The notes under the pieces are model-generated. The model searched no databases. It saw only the letters and a list, made by a program, of their open reading frames with translations, and was not told where the DNA came from. 64,000 nucleotides of DNA from DASUPK01 sp963804595. GTDB taxonomy: Bacteria; Actinomycetota; Thermoleophilia; Solirubrobacterales; 70-9. The translations under genes and the position numbers were made by a program. The stretch spans positions 124,001-188,000 of the forward strand of contig CAWDQZ010000017.1 in assembly GCA_963804595.1 (NCBI GenBank), read 5' to 3'. Positions 32,045 to 39,835 of the stretch are shown here, one piece after another (position 1 is the first letter of the stretch; every line of letters begins with the position of its first letter).

Positions 32045-32392
32045 ATGGCGCAACCGGCACGATCGAATCAAAACCGCGATCAGCATCGGCGGGCGGCCTG
32101 GGAACACCCGGTCACCCTGAGGCTCGCCAGGGACGCCGAAAATGCCGCGCTCGATCGCCTCGCCCAGCTGGACTCGCGCCCCCTCCCTCCGGGTCCTCAT
32201 CTGCTGGGCGAGCGCGACGGGCGGCTCGAGGCGGCGATCTCGCTGGCCACCGGCGAGGTGGTCGCCGACCCCTTCCGGCGGACCGCCGAGCTCTGCGAGC
32301 TGCTCCGCTGCCACGCTGGCGATCTGCGAGTCGCCCCGAGGCGCGAGCCCGCGGCGCTGCTGTCTCGGCGACCGAGGCTGGTGGCCGCGTGA
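32045..32392 (+). CDS. Small conserved-looking protein, unknown function
   Basis: 115 residues. The core VTLRLARDAENAALDRLAQLDSRPLPPGPHLLGERDGRLEAAISLATGEVVADPFRRTAELCELLRCHA looks like the front half of a GNAT acetyltransferase fold without the acetyl-CoA site, a pattern I associate with many small actinobacterial proteins. The gene overlaps the following GNAT gene by 4 bases (GTGA), suggesting a functional link. Confidence 0.7.
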   Translation: MAQPARSNQNRDQHRRAAWEHPVTLRLARDAENAALDRLAQLDSRPLPPGPHLLGERDGRLEAAISLATGEVVADPFRRTAELCELLRCHAGDLRVAPRREPAALLSRRPRLVAA

Positions 32393-32949
32393 GCTCCGAT
32401 GCGAGCGTGCTCCGAGGCGGCAGCGGAGGAGCAACCCGTTCGATAGTGGTCCGCAGCGAGCCCCGGCCCGGCGACATGGAGGCGATCGTTGTCCACCACC
32501 GGCGCGTCTACGGCGAGGAGTACGGGGTCGATTCGAGGTTCGGGGACTTCGTGGCCGCCGCCGTGGCCCGCGCCGCGGAACGCGGCTTTCCGACAGAGCG
32601 CGAGGCGATCCGGATCGTCGAACTCGACGGCGAACACGTCGGATCGATCGGCCTGAGCGACGAGGGGCACGACGAGGCGGCGATTCGCTGGGTTGTCCTC
32701 AACCCCGAGGTCAGGGGCGAAGGCCTGGGCCGCCGCCTGCTCGGCGAGATGCTCGACTTCGCCGATGAGCACGACTACCGCCGGGTCTGGCTCGAGACCT
32801 TCAGTGAGCTGAAGGCGGCCGCGCATCTGTATCGCGACCACGGGTTCGTCGTGACCTCAGCCGACACCGCCCCTCGCTGGGGGCGGGACGCGATCACGAT
32901 GCAGCGCTACGAGCTGGAGCTGGCCGCGCGGGCCAGACTGAGCGCGTAG
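32389..32949 (+). CDS. GNAT-family N-acetyltransferase
   Basis: 186 residues if the GTG that overlaps the previous stop is used; a GTG at 32446 is an alternative start and removes the part that lies in a hairpin repeat. The acetyl-CoA loop is LNPEVRGEGLGRRLLGEMLDFADEHDYRRVWLETF, with the R/Q-x-x-G-x-G/A pattern RGEGLG. The C-terminus runs 43 bases into the convergent egtD gene. The substrate is unknown. Confidence 0.85.
   Translation: MSSDASVLRGGSGGATRSIVVRSEPRPGDMEAIVVHHRRVYGEEYGVDSRFGDFVAAAVARAAERGFPTEREAIRIVELDGEHVGSIGLSDEGHDEAAIRWVVLNPEVRGEGLGRRLLGEMLDFADEHDYRRVWLETFSELKAAAHLYRDHGFVVTSADTAPRWGRDAITMQRYELELAARARLSA
32398..32448 (+). repeat. Family A hairpin repeat, copy 2
   Basis: GATGCGAGCGTGCTCCGAGG is followed by CAGCGGAGGAGCAACCCGTT and CGATAGTG. 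It overlaps the first codons of the GNAT gene; in frame it would encode DASVLRGGSGGATRSIV. The GGAGGAG inside could also serve as ribosome site for the GTG at 32446. Confidence 0.6.
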
Positions 32950-33839
32950 AGCCCTTCTCGGTCGGTCCACCAGTCGCTGAGCTCCAGGCCCGCCTCCGCG
33001 TAGATGCCCTCCAGGCCCGGGCGCAGGAACTTGGTGGAGATCTCCGTCCGCATCTCCTCCCCCGCGCCGAACGGGACGAGCAGGTCGAGCGACTCGAAGC
33101 TCACGACCTGGTTCGCCAAAGAGCGCAGCCGGATGTCCATCCAGAGGTTCTCCGGATCCCACCGGGCCACGTGCTCGAAGGAGTCCAGGTCGAAGTCGGC
33201 GCCGAGCTCCCGGTTGAGGACGGCCAGCACGTTCCTGTTGAACTCGGCGGTGACGCCGCGCGAGTCGTTGTAGGCCGCCTCGAGGATCGCGGGATCCTTG
33301 ACCAGGTCGGTTCCCAGCAGGAATCGGTCCTCCGGACCGAGCAGGTTCGCTATCCGGCGCAGAAAGCCGGCACGCTGGTGGGGCGCGAAGTTGCCGATCG
33401 TTCCCCCCAGCAGCGCGATCAGACGCGGTCCCCCCACGGGCACTCGCTCGAGGTCGAACTCGAAGTCGCAGACGAGGCCGTGGACGCTGATGCCGTCGTA
33501 CTCCGAGGCGACCGCCTCAGCGGTGTCGCGCGTGATCTCCTCGGAGATGTCGACGGGGCAGTAGGCCTCGAGGCAGGCCGCCTCCCGCATCGCGTCGAGC
33601 AGCACGCGGGTCTTGCGCGCCGAACCGGAGCCGAGCTCGATCAGGCTCGCGGGCCGGTTCGCCGCCTGGCAGATCCGATCCGATTGGGTCTCGAGAATCT
33701 CTCGCTCGCAGCGAGTCGGGTAGTACTCGTCGAGCTCGGTGATCTCCTCGAAGAGCTCCGAGCCGCGCTCGTCGTAGAAGTAACGGGGGGAGAGCTCCTT
33801 GAACGGGCTCGTGAGGCCGGCCCGGACGTCGGCGGCCAT
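32907..33839 (-). CDS. egtD: L-histidine N-alpha-methyltransferase EgtD (ergothioneine synthesis)
   Basis: 310 residues from the ATG at 33839. Family motifs are clear: SPRYFYDERGSELFEEITELDEYYPTRCE, IELGSGSARKTRVLLDAM (SAM site) and IALLGGTIGNFAPHQRAGFLRRI. It trimethylates histidine to hercynine, the first step of ergothioneine synthesis. The frame upstream of the ATG still reads like the family N-terminus (TDRITVEVNLPPGGPLSG) but has no ATG, GTG or TTG before the stop near 33960. So the true start may be a rare codon or may have been damaged. It follows egtB in the same direction. Confidence 0.92.
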   Translation of the reverse strand: MAADVRAGLTSPFKELSPRYFYDERGSELFEEITELDEYYPTRCEREILETQSDRICQAANRPASLIELGSGSARKTRVLLDAMREAACLEAYCPVDISEEITRDTAEAVASEYDGISVHGLVCDFEFDLERVPVGGPRLIALLGGTIGNFAPHQRAGFLRRIANLLGPEDRFLLGTDLVKDPAILEAAYNDSRGVTAEFNRNVLAVLNRELGADFDLDSFEHVARWDPENLWMDIRLRSLANQVVSFESLDLLVPFGAGEEMRTEISTKFLRPGLEGIYAEAGLELSDWWTDREGLYALSLARAASSSS

Positions 33840-33969
33840 TCCGGACAGGGGCCCGCCCGGAGGCAGGTTGACCTCGACGGTGATGCGATCCGTGCTTGTC
33901 TCGGCGGGAATGATGGCGGTGGGGTCTTGGCCTCTGTGCGTACAGGTCTCCGATTCGGATCAGTCGTTA

Positions 33970-35163
33970 CTACGACCCCAGCGGGCCTTCGGATTCATCG
34001 CGCGCGCAGCGAATGCCCGCGAAGATCTGTCGGCGCTCGGGGAGATCCCAGTTGCGGAAGCTTGTCCGGATGACAGCGCGGCGCGTCGCCCACGCGCCGC
34101 CACGCAGCACCTTGTGCTCGTCGCCGAAGAAGACTTCCGAGTACTCGGGGTAGGGGAACGCTTCGAAGCCGGGGTAGGCCGTGAAGTCCGAGCTCGTCCA
34201 CTCCCAGACCTCGCCCAACATCTGGACGGCGCTGCTTTCCGAGGCACCGTCGCGGTAGGCGCCCGCCGGCGCGGGACCGAAGGAGAGCTGGTCGAGGTTG
34301 GCGCGATCGCGACTCGCGCCCTCAGCCGCCACCTCCCACTCGGCCTCCGTCGGGAGCCGCATGCCCGCCCAGCGGGCGAAGGCGTCGGCCTCGTTCCAGG
34401 AGACGTGGATCACCGGCAGACGTGGGTCGACGGCCTCGGTCCGGCCCATCGCCGTGCGCACCCAGCCGCCCTCGCCGTCGCGCTCCCAGTACATGGGCGG
34501 CTCGGCGCCAGTCTCCTCGAGGTAGGTCATGTAATCGGCGTTGCTGACGGGGCTGCGGTCGATCAGGAAGGACTCCAGCTCGATCCGACGGCGGGGACGC
34601 TCATTGTCGTACGCGAATCCAACGTCAGGAGCGCCGATCTCGTGAGATCCGCCCTCGACCAGCACCATCGCGGGGCCCGTGGAGACGTGCTCGGCGGCCG
34701 GGCCGCCGTCGACCTCGACCGGCTCGTAGCTCTCGACCATCTGCAGCAGCTGCAGCATCGTCTCGTTGTGCTGGTACTCGTGGGCGAGGAGCATCTCGTA
34801 GACGAACCCGTCGGCCAACAGCGGATCGCCGGGATCGAGCTCGATGGCCTCGAGGACCTCGAGAGTGCGCTCGCGGACCTGATCCATATAGGGGCGCACC
34901 TCGTCCGCGCGCAGGATCGGCAGCTCGCCGCGGATCTTGCGCGGCTGCTCGATCGCGTCGTAGAGCTCGCCGAGATCGCCCCGCAGGGGCTCAAGTCCGC
35001 CGATCCGACGGACGAGCCAGAGCTCCTCGAAGTTGGCGATGTGCCCCAGGTCCCAGATCAGGGGGCTGAGAATCGGGTCGTAGACCCGGTTGAGCTGCTC
35101 CTCGGTGAGCGGCTCGACCAGCTGCAGGGTGTGGCGCCGTGCCTCCTCCAAGCGCGCCGCCAA
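33970..35163 (-). CDS. egtB: Hercynine oxygenase/sulfoxide synthase EgtB
   Basis: 397 residues. An N-terminal DinB-like domain has the iron-binding motif HEYQHNE (HxxxHxE), and LIWDLGHIANFEELWLVRR near the start supplies the family's third region. The C-terminal FGE-sulfatase domain has PVIHVSWNEADAFARWAGMRLPTEAEWEVAAE and ends HKVLRGGAWATRRAVIRTSFRNWDLPERRQIFAGIRCAR. It joins hercynine with a thiol (gamma-Glu-Cys or Cys). The TTG at 35163 with AAGG 8 bases upstream is the only usual start codon available. EgtA, EgtC and EgtE are not in the window. Confidence 0.93.
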   Translation of the reverse strand: MAARLEEARRHTLQLVEPLTEEQLNRVYDPILSPLIWDLGHIANFEELWLVRRIGGLEPLRGDLGELYDAIEQPRKIRGELPILRADEVRPYMDQVRERTLEVLEAIELDPGDPLLADGFVYEMLLAHEYQHNETMLQLLQMVESYEPVEVDGGPAAEHVSTGPAMVLVEGGSHEIGAPDVGFAYDNERPRRRIELESFLIDRSPVSNADYMTYLEETGAEPPMYWERDGEGGWVRTAMGRTEAVDPRLPVIHVSWNEADAFARWAGMRLPTEAEWEVAAEGASRDRANLDQLSFGPAPAGAYRDGASESSAVQMLGEVWEWTSSDFTAYPGFEAFPYPEYSEVFFGDEHKVLRGGAWATRRAVIRTSFRNWDLPERRQIFAGIRCARDESEGPLGS

Positions 35164-35383
35164 CTCGGCCTTGCGGTCAGAAGCGGGACGACTTCCACCC
35201 CCGGTGGTGGGGGCTGCAACCTCCGCGATGCGTCAAGCCTACCGAGGCGGTTGCGCCGCCTGTGAACGACTTGCAATCCCATCGCCGCGGCGCTCCGTAT
35301 CAACGGGTCAATGAATCCCAGGGGGAGTCGGATCAGCCGGGCAGCCGTGATCTCGCTCGCGACCTGAAGTCCCGACGCTCAGT
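35164..35383. other. Intergenic region upstream of egtB
   Basis: The stretch between the egtB start and the remnant at 35384 holds the expected egtB promoter region, read on the minus strand. No clear promoter boxes, RNA or gene were recognised. Confidence 0.4.
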
Positions 35384-35569
35384 CAAGCGGGAAGCGATTT
35401 CTCGATCGCCGCGAACGGCTGCACGGCCTCGCTCCCTGCCGCCGCGAGCTGCCCAATCGACGTTCGCGGGGCCACTGACGGCGCCGGGCAGGTCTCGGCC
35501 ACCCTGACCGTGACCGCGATCCCCGGTGGCGCGGCTTCGGCATCGATGATGGCCGACATCGAGGCCTAG
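35384..35569 (+). pseudogene. Remnant of a choice-of-anchor-D/HYDIN-like Ig domain
   Basis: From 35384 one frame reads QAGSDFSIAANGCTASLPAA and CPIDVRGATDGAGQVSATLT, then ends in a stop at 35567. This is the pattern F-x-I-x-x-x-G-C-x-x-x-L-x-x-x-x-x-C-x-x-x-V of choice-of-anchor D domains. A stop precedes it and no start codon is available, so only the C-terminal ~60 codons of a former surface-protein gene survive. Confidence 0.55.
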
Positions 35570-35619
35570 CGGCGACCGCGAAGCGCCCGGGTGCGCGAAG
35601 TAGTTAGGGTCCCGCGCCG

Positions 35620-36387
35620 ATGGAGATCGAGGGGGCAAGCGCACTGGTCGCTGGGGGCGCCTCGGGGCTCGGGGCCGCCACGGTCCGGGCGCTGCATGAC
35701 CGAGGCGCGTCCGTCGTGATCGCAGACATGAACGCCGAGAAGGGCGAGGCTCTCGCCTCGGAGTTGGGCGAGAACGCCGCCTTCCTGGAGGCGAACGTGA
35801 TGGAGCCGGAGCCGGTGCAGGCCGCGGTGGACGCCGCCGCGGACGCGCCCGGCGGCCTCCGAATCTCGGTGTGCTGCGCGGGGATCGGTTGGGCCCAGCG
35901 GACCGCCTCGAAACAGGGCCCCCACGACCTCGAGATCTTCCACAACGTGATCAAGGTGAACCTGGTCGGGACGTTCAACGTCCTGCGGCTCGCCTGCGCG
36001 GCGATGTCCGACAACGAGCCCGACGAGGAGGGCGAGCGCGGGGTCTGCATCAACACCGCCTCGATCGCCGCCTGGGACGGACAGATCGGCCAGGTCGCCT
36101 ACTCGGCCTCGAAGGGCGGGGTGGTCGGACTGACCCTGCCGGCTGCCCGCGACATGGCCGGCCGCGGCGTCCGGGTGAACACCATCGCGCCCGGCCTCTT
36201 CGACACCCCGCTGCTCGGAGCGCTCCCCGAGGAGCAGCGCCAGGCCCTCGGCGCCGGCATCCCCTTTCCCCAGCGACTCGGAAGACCCGAGGAGTACGGC
36301 CAGCTGGCCTGCCAGATCGTGGAGAACACGATGCTGAACGGTGAGGCGATCCGGCTGGACGGCGCGCTGCGGATGCCGCCGCGCTAG
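35620..36387 (+). CDS. SDR-family oxidoreductase, 3-hydroxyacyl-CoA dehydrogenase-like
   Basis: 255 residues. GGASGLG at 13-19 is the NAD(H)-binding glycine motif, NVIKVNLVGTFNV and INTASIAAWDGQIGQVAYSASKGG give the Asn, Ser and YxxxK active-site residues. The closest family outline is type 2 (HSD17B10-like) 3-hydroxyacyl-CoA dehydrogenase, which would fit the beta-oxidation genes elsewhere in the window. The start at 35620 lies 9 bases after a TAGGGT box. Confidence 0.9.
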   Translation: MEIEGASALVAGGASGLGAATVRALHDRGASVVIADMNAEKGEALASELGENAAFLEANVMEPEPVQAAVDAAADAPGGLRISVCCAGIGWAQRTASKQGPHDLEIFHNVIKVNLVGTFNVLRLACAAMSDNEPDEEGERGVCINTASIAAWDGQIGQVAYSASKGGVVGLTLPAARDMAGRGVRVNTIAPGLFDTPLLGALPEEQRQALGAGIPFPQRLGRPEEYGQLACQIVENTMLNGEAIRLDGALRMPPR

Positions 36388-36437
36388 ATGCGAGGGTGCT
36401 CCGCAGGCGAACCTGAGGAGCAACCCGTTCAATGGTG
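36387..36437 (+). repeat. Family A hairpin repeat, copy 3
   Basis: It begins in the stop codon of the SDR gene: GATGCGAGGGTGCTCCGCAG, then GCGAACCTGAGGAGCAACCC and GTTCAATGGTG. GGT-GCTCC and GGAGC-A-ACC are the two arms of an imperfect hairpin. Confidence 0.6.
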
Positions 36438-36447
36438 AACCCGGGCA

Positions 36448-37413
36448 TCAATCCGTCCCGGGACACTCCGGATCCCACCAGACACGCTTTCGCCAGGGCG
36501 GGGTGATCGCGAAGCCATAGCGGTCGCGGCCGGACAGGGTCTCGAGCGGGATCAACACGAGCCTCCCGTCCTTGGTGCTCCTGACGTCCGGCCGCGGCAG
36601 GCGAATCGGGATCCAGGACCTCGTGATGGCTCGCAGCGGCCGCCCCGCGTGGCTGCCGCCCGCAATCCAGTACCGGTCGCCATCGGGATCCCAGCCGTTG
36701 TAGCCATTATGCGAGCTGGCCCGCGCGAACGTCCCGTCCCGCCCGATCCGCACCTGATAGCCCTCCCAGTCGTCGCGGTGGTGCGTCGAATGCCCGAGCG
36801 CCGTGGTCAGCCGCCGGATCGGCCCCTTGAGCGGAGTGCTGCCCTCGGCCGTCGCGCTGCCCGGGTAGTAGAGCCAGTACTGGAGATAGAGATTGCCGGC
36901 ACGGGCGCCCGAGCAGTTGCCGCCCCAGGCTTCCGTCGCCCCGACGTGCCCACTCCGGCAATCGATGACGTGGGTGAACGCGACGACCCTCAATCCGTCG
37001 CGGGTGCGGGTCACTGCGCCGCTCCCGTCTCCCTCGGCGCACGAGTCGGAGCGGCACACACGGAAGTCGACGGGCAGTGCGGTCATCCCGTCCTCGTAGA
37101 GAAGAGCCGGCGCGTGGTCCCGCAGCAGGGCGGCAACCTCGGAACCGTTGGCGGCGCGGAGCAACGGCTCGTTCCGGCAGTCCTCGGTGAGCCGGACGGC
37201 GCAGACCATCCTCTCGGCGATCTCGTGGGCCAGGACGATCCCGGGGAGGCGCAGGCCGACCAGCCAGGCGAGGGCGCCGAGGAACGCCGAGACGAGCGCG
37301 ATCAGTGCGATCCACTCGACCGTCCCCTGACCCGATCCTGCTCGGCCACACTCGTAGGAAGCTAGGTTCGGCCGTGCGTCGCGGGACGCGCCGGAGTGAC
37401 GAGCGCAGCGCAA
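36448..37413 (-). CDS. Membrane/secreted protein with TadE/Flp-like N-terminus, unknown domain
   Basis: Up to 321 residues; the start (TTG at 37413) is uncertain because no ATG or GTG precedes the conserved part. The N-terminus SGQGTVEWIALIALVSAFLGALAW resembles class III (Flp/TadE-like) prepilin signals with a Glu at the typical place, so the prepilin peptidase of this window could process it. The large outer domain (NLYLQYWLYYPGSATAEGS, HSTHHRDDWEGYQVRIGRDG, ASSHNGYNGWDPDGDRYWIAGGSHAGRP) is rich in His, Trp and Tyr and has several Cys; I do not recognise it. An enzyme-like domain is possible but unproven. Confidence 0.7.
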   Translation of the reverse strand: MRCARHSGASRDARPNLASYECGRAGSGQGTVEWIALIALVSAFLGALAWLVGLRLPGIVLAHEIAERMVCAVRLTEDCRNEPLLRAANGSEVAALLRDHAPALLYEDGMTALPVDFRVCRSDSCAEGDGSGAVTRTRDGLRVVAFTHVIDCRSGHVGATEAWGGNCSGARAGNLYLQYWLYYPGSATAEGSTPLKGPIRRLTTALGHSTHHRDDWEGYQVRIGRDGTFARASSHNGYNGWDPDGDRYWIAGGSHAGRPLRAITRSWIPIRLPRPDVRSTKDGRLVLIPLETLSGRDRYGFAITPPWRKRVWWDPECPGTD

Positions 37414-37433
37414 GTCGGTGCCAAACCTCGTGC

Positions 37434-37439
37434 TAGGGT
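37434..37439 (+). promoter_or_regulatory. -10 box for the LapA-like gene, leaderless type
   Basis: TAGGGT, then 6 bases, then the GTG at 37446. Confidence 0.45.
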
Positions 37440-37445
37440 CGCGCC

Positions 37446-37682
37446 GTGGCCGACGAACCGCGGACTACGGGGCAAAAACAGCGGGGCGCGAGGTTCTACG
37501 TCGTCGTCGCCCTGATCGTCCTGGCAGCGATCTTCATCCTTCAGAACACCCAGCAGGTGAAGGTGAAGTTCTTCTTCTCGACGACCACCATCCCGCTGAT
37601 CTTCGGGCTGCTGCTCGCGGCATTGCTCGGCTTCCTGATCGGCCTCGGGCTGCCGCGCTTCCGCCGTCCCAAGAACGACTAG
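37446..37682 (+). CDS. LapA-domain (DUF1049) small membrane protein
   Basis: 78 residues. Two membrane helices (FYVVVALIVLAAIFILQN and IPLIFGLLLAALLGFLIGLGLP) flank the family motif ILQNTQQVKVKFFFSTTTIPL. In enterobacteria LapA helps lipopolysaccharide assembly; in Gram-positive-type cells the role is unknown. The GTG start follows a TAGGGT box by 6 bases. Confidence 0.88.
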   Translation: MADEPRTTGQKQRGARFYVVVALIVLAAIFILQNTQQVKVKFFFSTTTIPLIFGLLLAALLGFLIGLGLPRFRRPKND

Positions 37683-37690
37683 AGGACGAG

Positions 37691-37774
37691 GTGGGCGCGG
37701 CCACGGATTTGGTTCGCGCCGCGTTCGAGCGGGCCAACGCCAACGACGCCGACGGGCTCGCGGATCTCGGGTAG
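37691..37774 (+). pseudogene. NTF2/SnoaL-like gene remnant (N-terminal 27 codons)
   Basis: From a GTG the frame reads VGAATDLVRAAFERANANDA and then stops eight codons later (TAG 37772). This is the usual beginning of a SnoaL/NTF2-like protein (compare FEATNERDFARAMDIY in the intact gene at 41342), so it looks like a truncated copy. Confidence 0.45.
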
Positions 37775-37784
37775 ACGAGCCCCT

Positions 37785-38348
37785 GTGAGGTCGGTTTCGA
37801 TCCTGATCGCCTGCTCGATGGCGCTCGCACTCACAGCGTGCGGTTCCGACTCGAACACGACGAGCACCCGGGCCACCCCGACGCCACCGACCACGACGGT
37901 GGCCGCCCCGAGCGGCCCCGCCGTGAAGATCTGCGATCGGCGGCTCGCTCGAGAGCTCGCACCCGTATTGCGCTCGGGGGGCTTCAATGGCACTTCGCTC
38001 CGCCCCGATCCGAGCGGCACGCCTCGGCATTCCACCTGTGAGCTCGGCCCCGTCGAGCTCACGGTCGACAACGCCCCGGACGCCTACCAGCGGTACCTCA
38101 ACCGGATCGTCGAAACGGCCCAGTTCTCAGACAGCAAGTACAGCCGAGTACCTCGTACGGTCCGTGGCATCGGCGATCCGGACCTAGGCGCGGCCGGAGC
38201 CAACTGGATTCCCTATCTCCGGCAGCTGATCTCCGCCCGCGGCAAGCTCGTCCTGATCGCCGAGACGCACATCCCAGGACTCTCCGACCCCCAGCGCCTC
38301 GCGGTGACGAAGCGGGTGGCGCTGATCGCCTGGAGCCGTCTCGGCTAG
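37785..38348 (+). CDS. Lipoprotein, unknown function
   Basis: 187 residues with a GTG start. The signal peptide ends in a lipobox LTAC, so Cys19 would carry the lipid and the protein sits on the outside of the membrane. A Thr/Pro-rich linker (STRATPTPPTTTVAAPSG) precedes a small domain with two Cys (VKICDRRLARELAPVL and HSTCELGPVEL). No family is recognised. It fits the general class of actinobacterial surface lipoproteins. Confidence 0.8.
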   Translation: MRSVSILIACSMALALTACGSDSNTTSTRATPTPPTTTVAAPSGPAVKICDRRLARELAPVLRSGGFNGTSLRPDPSGTPRHSTCELGPVELTVDNAPDAYQRYLNRIVETAQFSDSKYSRVPRTVRGIGDPDLGAAGANWIPYLRQLISARGKLVLIAETHIPGLSDPQRLAVTKRVALIAWSRLG

Positions 38349-38425
38349 CGCGTGTTGGCCTTGAAGGCCAGGTTCTTCATGCCCGGCCGCGGTGATGATC
38401 GCGGCCAGAAGGAATGCGAGACGGC

Positions 38426-39835
38426 TTACAGCTCCTCGACCTGCGCCGCGATGTCGGACGCGGCGCCCTTGGCGTCGGCGAACAGCATCGAGGTCTTGTC
38501 CTCGTAGAAGAGGTCGTTGTCGATCCCGGCGAAGCCAGGGCTGAGGCTGCGCTTGATCACGATGACCTCCTTGGCCTCGTCGACCTCGATGATCGGCATG
38601 CCGGCGATTGGAGAGTTCGGGTCGTCCTTCGCGGCGGGGTTGGTGACGTCGTTCGCGCCGATCACAACCGCGACGTCGGTCTGCGGCATCTCGGCATTTG
38701 CCTGGTCCATCTCCTCGAGCTGTTCGTAGGGCACATCCGCCTCGGCGAGCAGCACGTTCATGTGTCCAGGCATCCGCCCAGCCACCGGGTGAATGGCGTA
38801 GCTCACGTGGACCCCGCGCTTCTCGAGCTCGTTGGCGAGCTCCTTGACCGCGTGCTGCGCCTGGGCCACTGCCATGCCATAGCCGGGCACGAAGACAACC
38901 GAGTCCGCATAGCCGAGCTTGATCGCGGCATCCTCGGGGCCGATCGAGTGCACCGGGCGCTCCTCTCTCTCCTCCCCGGCGGTCGACACCGCGCCGAAGC
39001 CGGCGAAAAGCAGGTTGCCGATCGAGCGGTTCATCGCCCGGCTCATCTCGATCGTGAGGATCGTTCCCGAAGAGCCGACCAGCGTGCCGGCCACGATCAG
39101 GACGACGTTGTCCAGCGCAAAGCCGGCCGCGGCGGCGGCGAGCCCCGTGAAGGCGTTGAGCAGCGAGATCACCACCGGCATGTCCGCGCCGCCGATCGGG
39201 AGGACGAAGAGGTTGCCCAGCACGGCCGCCGCGATCAGGACGCCGATGTAGAGGCCCTGTGACGGCGAGTCGTGATCGACGCCGAGGGCGATGCAGGCGG
39301 CGAGGATCGCCGCCAGCAGCAGCCCGTTGACGATGTGCTGGCCGGGGAACTGAACCGGGCGGCTGGGCAGGATCGCCTGCAGCTTGCCGAAGGCGATGTT
39401 GGATCCCCAGAACGAGACCGAGCCGACGACGGTGGAGAAGAGGATCGGGACCATGATGTCGAGCGGGACGCTGCCGGCGCCGCTCGCGTGCCGGAACTCC
39501 GACCAGGAGATCAGCGCCGCCGCTCCACCGCCCACGCCGTTGTAGAGGGCGACCATCTGCGGCATGTCGGTCATCTGGACGCGATAGGAGGCGAACCCGC
39601 CGACGGCCGTTCCGATCAGGATGCCGGCCAGGATCAGCGCGCCGTTGCCGATCACGTCCAGCGACAGGGTGATCGCGATCGCAATCAGCATCCCGGCGGC
39701 GGCGATCAGGTTGCCCCTGCGGGCGGTGCGCGGGTGCGTCCCCTGCTGGATCCCGAGGATGAACAGGGAGAAGGCGACGATGTAGCAGGCGGTGACGAAG
39801 TCGCTGTCCGGAGACAGCGCCGCGACCGGAATCAC
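38426..39835 (-). CDS. pntB: Proton-translocating NAD(P) transhydrogenase, beta subunit
   Basis: 469 residues with a GTG start overlapping the previous stop (GTGA). Nine or so membrane helices in the first ~280 residues (for example NLIAAAGMLIAIAITLSLDVIGNGALILAGILIG) are followed by the NADP-binding domain (VVFVPGYGMAVAQAQHAVKELANELEKRGVHVSYAIHPVAGRMPGHMNVLLAEADVPYE, DVAVVIGANDVTNPAAKDDPNSPIAGMPII). It couples hydride transfer between NADH and NADP to proton flow and supplies NADPH. Confidence 0.96.
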   Translation of the reverse strand: MIPVAALSPDSDFVTACYIVAFSLFILGIQQGTHPRTARRGNLIAAAGMLIAIAITLSLDVIGNGALILAGILIGTAVGGFASYRVQMTDMPQMVALYNGVGGGAAALISWSEFRHASGAGSVPLDIMVPILFSTVVGSVSFWGSNIAFGKLQAILPSRPVQFPGQHIVNGLLLAAILAACIALGVDHDSPSQGLYIGVLIAAAVLGNLFVLPIGGADMPVVISLLNAFTGLAAAAAGFALDNVVLIVAGTLVGSSGTILTIEMSRAMNRSIGNLLFAGFGAVSTAGEEREERPVHSIGPEDAAIKLGYADSVVFVPGYGMAVAQAQHAVKELANELEKRGVHVSYAIHPVAGRMPGHMNVLLAEADVPYEQLEEMDQANAEMPQTDVAVVIGANDVTNPAAKDDPNSPIAGMPIIEVDEAKEVIVIKRSLSPGFAGIDNDLFYEDKTSMLFADAKGAASDIAAQVEEL

